Below, piece by piece: positions 1 through 4,534 of a stretch of DNA of 5,991 nt; the stretch's first letter is position 1; every line of letters begins with the position of its first letter. Source of the DNA: Propionibacterium sp. (GTDB lineage Bacteria > Actinomycetota > Actinomycetes > Actinomycetales > Actinomycetaceae); assembly GCA_030460725.1 (NCBI GenBank), contig JAKECL010000142.1, forward strand, positions 1-5,991, read 5' to 3'. The position numbers and the translations under genes were made by a program. Under the pieces are notes generated by a model. That model saw only the letters and a program-made list of their open reading frames with translations, did not search any database and was not told the DNA's origin.

Positions 1-1746
1 CAGCAGCTTGAGCTGCACACCGCCTCCCCCCTGGCAGCCTCCGAGGAGTGGTGGAAGCAGGCGGTCGTCTACCAGGTCTATCCGCGCAGCTTCGCCGACT
101 CCGACGGGGACGGCTACGGGGATCTGCGGGGCGTCATCGACCACCTCGATCACCTGGAGCAGCTGGGTATCGATGTGATCTGGCTGTCCCCGATCTACCG
201 GTCCCCCCAGGCGGACAACGGCTACGACATCTGCGACTACAGGGACATCGACCCCATGTTCGGCACGCTGGCCGACTTCGATGAGCTGTTGGACGCGGCC
301 CATGCCCGTGGGATCCGCATTGTCATGGACCTGGTCGTCAACCACACCTCCGACGAGCACGCGTGGTTCCGGGAGTCCCGCTCCGGCCTGGACAGCCCCA
401 AGCGGGACTGGTACATCTGGCGCCGACCCCGGGACGGCATGGAGCCCGGAGAGCCCGGAGCGGAGCCGAACAACTGGGGGTCGTTCTTCTCCGGTCCCGC
501 CTGGGAGCTCGACGAGGCGACAGGGGAGTACTACCTCCACCTCTTCCACCGCAAGCAACCGGACCTGAACTGGGAGAACCCCGAGGTCCGCGAGGCCGTG
601 TACGAGATGATGAGGTGGTGGCTGGACCGTGGCGTCGACGGTTTCCGCATGGACGTCATCAACTTCATCTCCAAGGTCCCCGGACTTCCCGACGGTGAGG
701 TCGCGGACGGGGAGCTCTTCGGCGACGGCTTCCCTTTCTTCGCCTTCGGACCGCGTCTGCACGCCTACCTCCAGGAGATGCACCGCGAGGTCTTCGACGG
801 ACGTCATGCCTTCATGACGGTGGGGGAGACACCCGGGGCCACCATCGGACAGGCTGAACTGGTCACCGACCCTGCACGACGTGAACTGGACATGGTCTTC
901 CAGTTCGAGCACGTGGACCTGGACCACGGGGAGGGAAAGTACCACCCGGTCCCGCTGGAGCGCGGGGCACTGGCGGCGAGCCTCACCACATGGCAGGAGG
1001 GACTGGCCGAGCACGGGTGGAACTCGCTGTACCTGGGCAACCATGACCAGCCCCGTCCGGTCTCACGTTTCGGGGACGACCGCGACCACTGGCACGACTC
1101 GGCCACTGCTCTGGCCACCGCACTCCACCTGCTGCGCGGCACGCCCTACGTCTACCAGGGCGAGGAGTTGGGCATGACGAACGCCCCCCTGCACCGGATC
1201 GACGACTACCGCGACGTCGAAGCCGTCAACTACTACGCCGAGCGCAAGGCCCTGGGGGAGAACCTCGACGAGGCGCTGCGCGGCATGGCCTTCATCAGCC
1301 GCGACAACGCCCGCACCCCTGTCCAGTGGGATGACGGACCCGAGGCCGGCTTCACCACCGGCACGCCCTGGATCGAGGTCAACCCGAACAAGTCCCGCAT
1401 CAATGCCGCCTCCCAGGTCGGCGTGCCGGGATCCGTGTTCGAGCACTACCGCTCCCTCATCGCGCTGCGTCACGCGAGTGAGGTGGTGGCCCTGGGCACC
1501 TTCGAGCGTCTGGATGCGGGCGACCCGGCAGTCTTCTCCTACCGCAGGGCGCTGGGGGAGGAGTCCGTGCTGGTGTTGGTGAACCTCTCCTCCGACACCG
1601 TCGTCCCGGTGTGGAGTGGCGGGGATCCACTGCCCGCCGCGGGCGCGCCCGTCCTGACCAACGGCGCGGGTGAGGGCGGCCGGGCGTTGGCCCCGTGGGA
1701 AGCACGTGTGTACGCGACCCCTGGGGCAGTCGTGGCGCCCGCCTGA
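1..1746 (+). CDS. GH13 alpha-glucosidase, oligo-1,6-glucosidase / dextran-glucosidase type (5' partial)
   Basis: Hydrolyses terminal alpha-glucosidic bonds, probably alpha-1,6 bonds of isomalto-oligosaccharides, by the retaining GH13 mechanism. The frame is open from the first base with no usable ATG/GTG/TTG before codon 59, and the family N-terminus (WWKQAVVYQVYPRSF, residues 17-31) is present. The start therefore lies left of the window; 581 residues are visible, close to full length. Numbering from the window edge: calcium-type loop DSDGDGYGD 33-41; GYDICDY with substrate-binding Asp76; region I DLVVNH 110-115; nucleophile Asp218 in GFRMDVINF; acid/base Glu276 in VGETPG; transition-state Asp349 in GNHDQP. 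Val219 directly follows the nucleophile, a residue known in GH13_31 to favour alpha-1,6 over alpha-1,4 bonds. The RDNARTPVQW and TPWIEVNPN stretches are also typical of this group. A small C-terminal beta domain ends the protein. Trehalulose/sucrose-type activity or broad alpha-glucosidase activity remains possible. The family is sure; the substrate is inferred. Confidence 0.95.
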   Translation, partial: QQLELHTASPLAASEEWWKQAVVYQVYPRSFADSDGDGYGDLRGVIDHLDHLEQLGIDVIWLSPIYRSPQADNGYDICDYRDIDPMFGTLADFDELLDAAHARGIRIVMDLVVNHTSDEHAWFRESRSGLDSPKRDWYIWRRPRDGMEPGEPGAEPNNWGSFFSGPAWELDEATGEYYLHLFHRKQPDLNWENPEVREAVYEMMRWWLDRGVDGFRMDVINFISKVPGLPDGEVADGELFGDGFPFFAFGPRLHAYLQEMHREVFDGRHAFMTVGETPGATIGQAELVTDPARRELDMVFQFEHVDLDHGEGKYHPVPLERGALAASLTTWQEGLAEHGWNSLYLGNHDQPRPVSRFGDDRDHWHDSATALATALHLLRGTPYVYQGEELGMTNAPLHRIDDYRDVEAVNYYAERKALGENLDEALRGMAFISRDNARTPVQWDDGPEAGFTTGTPWIEVNPNKSRINAASQVGVPGSVFEHYRSLIALRHASEVVALGTFERLDAGDPAVFSYRRALGEESVLVLVNLSSDTVVPVWSGGDPLPAAGAPVLTNGAGEGGRALAPWEARVYATPGAVVAPA

Positions 1747-1757
1747 GTGCCCCAGGG
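1719..1757 (+). terminator. Inverted repeat spanning the GH13 stop codon, candidate terminator
   Basis: CCCTGGGGCA (1719-1728) and TGCCCCAGGG (1748-1757) form a perfect 10-bp inverted repeat with a 19-nt loop. The loop contains the TGA stop of the GH13 gene (1744-1746). A second GC-rich repeat, GCCGGGG/CCCCGGC at 1759-1773, follows at once. There is no T-tract, so this is not a classical intrinsic terminator, but T-poor hairpins are common at actinobacterial gene ends. The convergent neighbour makes a termination signal plausible here. The role is inferred; the repeat itself is seen. Confidence 0.45.
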
Positions 1758-1758
1758 C

Positions 1759-1773
1759 GCCGGGGCCCCCGGC
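1759..1773. repeat. Short GC-rich inverted repeat in the convergent gap
   Basis: GCCGGGG (1759-1765) and CCCCGGC (1767-1773) are perfect complements around a single base. As RNA they would close as about 6 bp with a 3-nt loop. Because the repeat lies between two convergent genes it could help end transcription from either side. It has no T-tract, and such a short all-GC repeat can arise by chance in this base composition. The rest of the 133-nt gap (1747-1879) shows nothing else that I can interpret. Confidence 0.25.
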
Positions 1774-1879
1774 CGTCCACGTCGCACGACGAGGGCGGCG
1801 CGGTGGACCCGGGCCACGGGGCGCCCGCCTTGGGGGTGAGTCCTGGGGACCGGAGCAGGGGAGGGCTGCGGGTGCGCTC

Positions 1880-2362
1880 TCAGGCGCGTGAACCCGGAAC
1901 CGCGAAGACCACGGGCGCGCCGATGCGCAGTCCTGCGGGGTACTCCCCTGTGCGGGCCAGGGTCGAGAAGGACTCGGCGACCTCGCGATCGGTCAGCCAG
2001 ATGTCATGGGACTCACGGAACCTGCGCGCCACGACCGTGTGCGGCAGGACCAGGTCCTCGGTGGCGCGGGCCGGGCGGGCCACTGCGACGACCGGACAGT
2101 TCCGGGAGCGCGTGAGGACGGAGGCGCGCCTCTCGACGTAGAGCAGGCCGTCGGTGGGTTCGCGGTAGACGTAGTGGCCGCGGTCCTCGGCGTCGAGACG
2201 GAAGAGCAGGATCTCGTCCAGGGTGAGAAGGGTGCCGAGCACGGCGCGGATCTCCTCCGCCGAGCCGCACGGCACCCAGCTTCCCAGGGGCCACTCCAGG
2301 GAACTGACCTGGATGGGGTCAACGGTGCCCCAGGTCGGGGGGACGGTGTCAGGGATGCCCAT
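1880..2362 (-). CDS. Hypothetical protein, 160 residues, unrecognised
   Basis: I do not recognise this protein. It is judged real because almost all its codons end in G or C in this frame, the composition is protein-like, and it opens with ATG and closes with TGA. No in-frame ATG/GTG/TTG was found in the roughly 90 nt read upstream of that ATG. No clear Shine-Dalgarno sequence precedes the start, so it may be leaderless or weakly translated. The sequence suggests a soluble alpha/beta protein. There is no signal peptide or membrane segment. A hydrophobic-acidic stretch (AVLGTLLTLDEILLFRLD, about residues 40-57) is followed by beta-like segments (YVYREP, LLYVERR) and a VVAVARPAR strand. The C-terminal half is rich in Arg and acidic residues, and the protein ends in a strand-like APVVFAV. 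Two cysteines (in VPCGS and RNCPV) are visible. It lies downstream of the GH32 gene on the same strand, but the 222-nt gap and the hairpin between them argue against tight co-transcription. Function unknown. Confidence 0.75.
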   Translation of the reverse strand: MGIPDTVPPTWGTVDPIQVSSLEWPLGSWVPCGSAEEIRAVLGTLLTLDEILLFRLDAEDRGHYVYREPTDGLLYVERRASVLTRSRNCPVVAVARPARATEDLVLPHTVVARRFRESHDIWLTDREVAESFSTLARTGEYPAGLRIGAPVVFAVPGSRA

Positions 2363-2521
2363 GTGCCCAGTGTCGTGCGAGCCGTGGGCACCTGGAAGGG
2401 GAGTTCCGTCACGGCGGTGTGCGCCAGGACGCAGCCCCAGGGTGAGACGCCCGGAAGCAGGCTCCTGACCTGCAAGGATGTTGAGCTGCGGCGGGGAGCG
2501 ACACTCGATCCGAGACGTTTC

Positions 2522-2551
2522 GGTCAGATGTCCAGACGGTCTGGTCGGATG
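2522..2551. promoter_or_regulatory. Palindrome flanked by a direct repeat, possible operator
   Basis: The gap between the GH32 gene and the hypothetical gene holds the palindrome CCAGAC-G-GTCTGG (2532-2544). It is flanked by GGTCAGATG (2522-2530) and GGTCGGATG (2543-2551). These 9-mers differ at one base, overlap the palindrome's right edge by two bases, and are spaced 21 bp start to start, about two helical turns. That geometry suits a dimeric DNA-binding protein. The site is about 160-190 nt upstream of the hypothetical gene's start on the minus strand. No regulator can be named and no good promoter was found beside it. The arrangement is seen; the role is inferred. Confidence 0.25.
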
Positions 2552-2556
2552 GGCGT

Positions 2557-2582
2557 GCCCCCCTGGGCAACCAGGTCGGGGC
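2557..2582 (-). terminator. Hairpin just after the GH32 stop codon, likely terminator
   Basis: On the plus strand the arms are GCCCC (2557-2561) + CCTGG (2562-2566) and CCAGG (2571-2575) + GGGGC (2578-2582). They give 10 bp with a 4-base loop and a 2-base bulge (2576-2577). The repeat begins 2 nt beyond the GH32 stop (TGA, 2587-2585 on the minus strand). It lacks a T-tract, as is usual in GC-rich actinobacteria. Position and strength make it the best candidate for ending the GH32 transcript before the hypothetical gene. It could instead act as an mRNA 3'-end stabiliser with partial read-through. Confidence 0.5.
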
Positions 2583-2584
2583 CG

Positions 2585-4258
2585 TCAGGGGGTCGTCACG
2601 GTCATGCGCCGGAAAGTTGCCCGACCTCCCTGCGCGAAGAGCGCCAGGCAGGTGGCGTCCGTGGGTGGCAGCACGATGTCGGTGACCACCCTGCGACCGC
2701 CGTCCGCGAAGACCTCGACCGAGGACCGGTCGACCAGGACGGTGAGGTCCAGGCTCCTCCCCTCCAGAGGGAGCGCGACGACATGTCTGTGGCTGAAGGC
2801 GGAGGAGAAGTCGGTGACGCCTGAGGCGGACCTGTCCAGGATGAGGCTCTGGGTGCGGGTGTCGTAGGAGATCAGGGTGCCCCGGCTGCCCCGGGGGTCC
2901 GAGCGCACCACCAGGCCTGCACTCGCCGCGTCGCCCGGCGCGAGCGTCACGGAGATGAGTTGGCGTGGGGCGCACAGGTCCGGGGGCAAGGGGATCCTCG
3001 CGTCCACCACCTCGGTGTCCCCCAGCTGTGTGCGGGTCCCGGAGCCCAGGACCGCCGCGGCCTCCGGAGAGATCGTCGAGACGAGCTCCAGGGAACCCTC
3101 CTCCCCCTCCAGGGCGAGGTCTCGGGGGATGGCGAGGGACCCCCGCCAGGGCGCGGTCGGCACATCGGCGGCATAGTCCCAGTTGCCCATCCACCCGATC
3201 ATCACCTTCCGGGAGCCGGGCGCGCCGGTGACGGTGGTCGCGGCATAGAAGTCCGCCCCGCGGTCGACCCAGTTGAATGCCGTGGGATCGGATCCGGCAG
3301 CAGCCACGTCCTGGGGGGTGAAGGTCGTGCCATCGAAGTCCCCGACGAAGTACTGCATGCCGGAGCCGCCGGCCACGGAACCGGGGTTGATGCTCAGCAG
3401 GAGGACCCACTTCTCGCCCCCATCCTTGACAGGCAGGGGGAACAGGTCCGGCATCTCCCACAGCACCGCGGGATCCTGGGCCCCTGCCCCGACCCCACGC
3501 ACATCACTGAGCCATTCCCACTCCAGCAGGTCATCGGAGCGGTAGAGCTTGACCACGCGGTCGTCCGCAACGACCGTGGCCATCACCCAGCAGGCGCCGG
3601 CCTCGTGGCGCACCACCTTCGGGTCGCGGAAGCTCCTGGACTGGGGTGTCAGACCCAGGACGGGTTCGCCCTCGCGGTAGTGCGCCCAGGTGGCCCCCTT
3701 GTCGAGCGAGTAGGCCAGCGCCTGGGCCTGCGTGCCCACCGGGTGTCCGGCCCCCTCCCCGTAGACGCGGGTGTACAGCGCCACCCAGGCAGGTGCTTCC
3801 GGGGAACCCAGGCCCGAGGAGTTGTCGTGGTCGATGACGATCGAACCGGAGAAGAACTGCGCGTCGGGGCTCGCCTCCATTGCCACCGGGAGCTCGGTCC
3901 AGTGGACCAGGTCCGTGCTGGTGGCATGCCCCCAGGACATGTTTCCCCAGACGTTCCCGTGCGGGTTGTACTGGTAGAAGAGGTGGTAGGTCCCCTCGTC
4001 GAACACCAACCCATTGGGGTCGTTCATCCAGTTCTGCTCGGGGGAGAAGTGCGCTGTGGGCCTCCACAGGGAGGTGCCCGGCGCCTCGGCGTCGGGATGA
4101 GTCCCCGTCCCCGCGGAGGCTTCCGTGCTGCCGGAGCTCGGTCCCGGTGAGGGATCGGGCGCGGCGGTGCACCCGCAGGTCGGTCCGGCGAGGTCGGTGC
4201 CCGGGGACTCCGCCGTGCGGTCCCCCGTGGACCGACGGGTACGGGTGGGGCGAGCCAT
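2585..4258 (-). CDS. GH32 beta-fructosidase (invertase / levanase / inulinase type)
   Basis: Releases fructose from sucrose, raffinose-type sugars or beta-fructans by the retaining GH32 mechanism. The protein has 557 residues. The five-bladed propeller starts near residue 66 and carries nucleophile Asp80 in WMNDPNG, FSGS 136-139, Asp212 in FRDPK (transition-state stabiliser) and acid/base Glu268 in WEMPDLF. Met replaces the usual Cys of the ECPD motif. The C-terminal beta-sandwich (about 410-557) includes SVEVFADGG (513-521), typical of GH32. The ATG at 4258 is chosen because AAAGGGGA precedes it by 4 nt; no other ATG/GTG/TTG occurs in frame before Met78, and the codons upstream to the likely promoter contain none. 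Residues 1-64 form a low-complexity Pro/Ser/Thr/Gly/Ala-rich tail with a Cys-Gly-Cys and no hydrophobic core, so no signal peptide is evident and the enzyme is probably cytoplasmic. Catalytic family is certain; sucrose versus fructan preference cannot be read from the sequence. Confidence 0.96.
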   Translation of the reverse strand: MARPTRTRRSTGDRTAESPGTDLAGPTCGCTAAPDPSPGPSSGSTEASAGTGTHPDAEAPGTSLWRPTAHFSPEQNWMNDPNGLVFDEGTYHLFYQYNPHGNVWGNMSWGHATSTDLVHWTELPVAMEASPDAQFFSGSIVIDHDNSSGLGSPEAPAWVALYTRVYGEGAGHPVGTQAQALAYSLDKGATWAHYREGEPVLGLTPQSRSFRDPKVVRHEAGACWVMATVVADDRVVKLYRSDDLLEWEWLSDVRGVGAGAQDPAVLWEMPDLFPLPVKDGGEKWVLLLSINPGSVAGGSGMQYFVGDFDGTTFTPQDVAAAGSDPTAFNWVDRGADFYAATTVTGAPGSRKVMIGWMGNWDYAADVPTAPWRGSLAIPRDLALEGEEGSLELVSTISPEAAAVLGSGTRTQLGDTEVVDARIPLPPDLCAPRQLISVTLAPGDAASAGLVVRSDPRGSRGTLISYDTRTQSLILDRSASGVTDFSSAFSHRHVVALPLEGRSLDLTVLVDRSSVEVFADGGRRVVTDIVLPPTDATCLALFAQGGRATFRRMTVTTP

Positions 4259-4262
4259 GGTG

Positions 4263-4270
4263 TCCCCTTT
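4263..4270 (-). promoter_or_regulatory. Ribosome binding site of the GH32 gene
   Basis: On the minus strand AAAGGGGA lies 4 nt before the ATG at 4258. It pairs with the anti-Shine-Dalgarno end of 16S rRNA through its G run. This fixes the start at the beginning of the low-complexity tail and not at the conserved domain. Confidence 0.65.
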
Positions 4271-4327
4271 CGGAGGAGTCGTCGCGGAGGAGCCCGCAGG
4301 GCGTCCTGTCCGGATGGGCTCGGTGCG

Positions 4328-4356
4328 AGTCTGGCGGGGCCACGGAGCTTCGTCAA
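4328..4356 (-). promoter_or_regulatory. Candidate sigma-70-type promoter of the GH32 gene
   Basis: Read on the minus strand, TTGACG (4356-4351) is followed after exactly 17 nt by CAGACT (4333-4328). The first matches the -35 consensus at five of six bases. The second keeps only the A2 and T6 of a TAnnnT -10 box. Transcription would begin near 4320, giving a leader of about 60 nt before the GH32 ATG. Actinobacterial -10 boxes are often degenerate, so this is plausible but unproven. Confidence 0.4.
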
Positions 4357-4403
4357 CGTGGGTCGAGAGGAGGAGGGGGGACAGGGTGTGGGCGTGGACG
4401 CCC

Positions 4404-4438
4404 TGCGCGGAGGTCCCCGGGCCCCACCTCCCCACGCA
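4404..4438. repeat. Imperfect dyad in the divergent GH32-GH38 region
   Basis: GGAGGT (4409-4414) and ACCTCC (4426-4431) are perfect complements separated by 11 nt of C and G. Outer arms TGCG (4404-4407) and CGCA (4435-4438) extend the dyad imperfectly. It sits between the two divergent genes, about 50 bp upstream of the proposed GH32 -35 box and about 100 bp upstream of the GH38 start, where a shared regulator could bind. It could equally be a chance GC-rich repeat. The remainder of 4259-4534 holds a purine-rich run (about 4365-4385) and no ORF that I believe. I found no convincing GH38 promoter. Confidence 0.25.
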
Positions 4439-4523
4439 GTGGCGACACCTGCGCTGACGGGTGCTCCTGGGCGCCCGGATCGGGGAGGATGGGTGGCGTC
4501 CGTTTCCGCGCCGCCCCGTCCAC

Positions 4524-4530
4524 AGGAGGA
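4524..4530 (+). promoter_or_regulatory. Ribosome binding site of the GH38 gene
   Basis: AGGAGGA, a near-perfect Shine-Dalgarno sequence, ends 4 nt before the ATG at 4535. It decides the start of the alpha-mannosidase and predicts efficient initiation. Confidence 0.85.
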
Positions 4531-4534
4531 CAGC

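Noticed and set aside
175..1746. GTG at 175 as the start of the GH13 gene
   Set aside because: This start would remove the conserved first strand and calcium loop (visible residues 17-44), which read in frame from the window edge.
1734..1830. Direct repeat GGCGCCCGCCT at 1734-1744 and 1820-1830
   Set aside because: An 11-base all-GC-type match 86 bp apart is weak evidence in such GC-rich DNA, the flanks differ, and nothing suggests a mobile element.
2006..2824. Plus-strand open frame of 272 codons opposite the hypothetical gene and the GH32 end
   Set aside because: It has no recognisable domain and crosses two minus-strand genes, their gap and the hairpin. The minus-strand frames show the expected GC-rich third positions.
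2409..3461. Second minus-strand frame of 350 codons overlapping the GH32 gene
   Set aside because: It is a shifted reading of the same strand. The GH32 motifs are continuous in the other frame from residue 66 to the end, so no frameshift is needed.
2960..4150. Plus-strand open frame of 396 codons inside the GH32 gene
   Set aside because: It lies fully opposite a clear GH32 coding sequence, is rich in Gly/His/Arg/Pro, and reads as an antisense shadow.
4160..4258. Lipoprotein or Tat signal at the GH32 N-terminus (RTRRS, LAGPTC)
   Set aside because: There is no hydrophobic region after the basic cluster, and LAGPTC does not fit a lipobox, in which the small residue must directly precede Cys.
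4454..4483. CTGACG at 4454-4459 as a -35 box for the GH38 gene
   Set aside because: No acceptable -10 hexamer is found 16-19 nt downstream (GGATCG or GATCGG only), so a promoter call is not supported.
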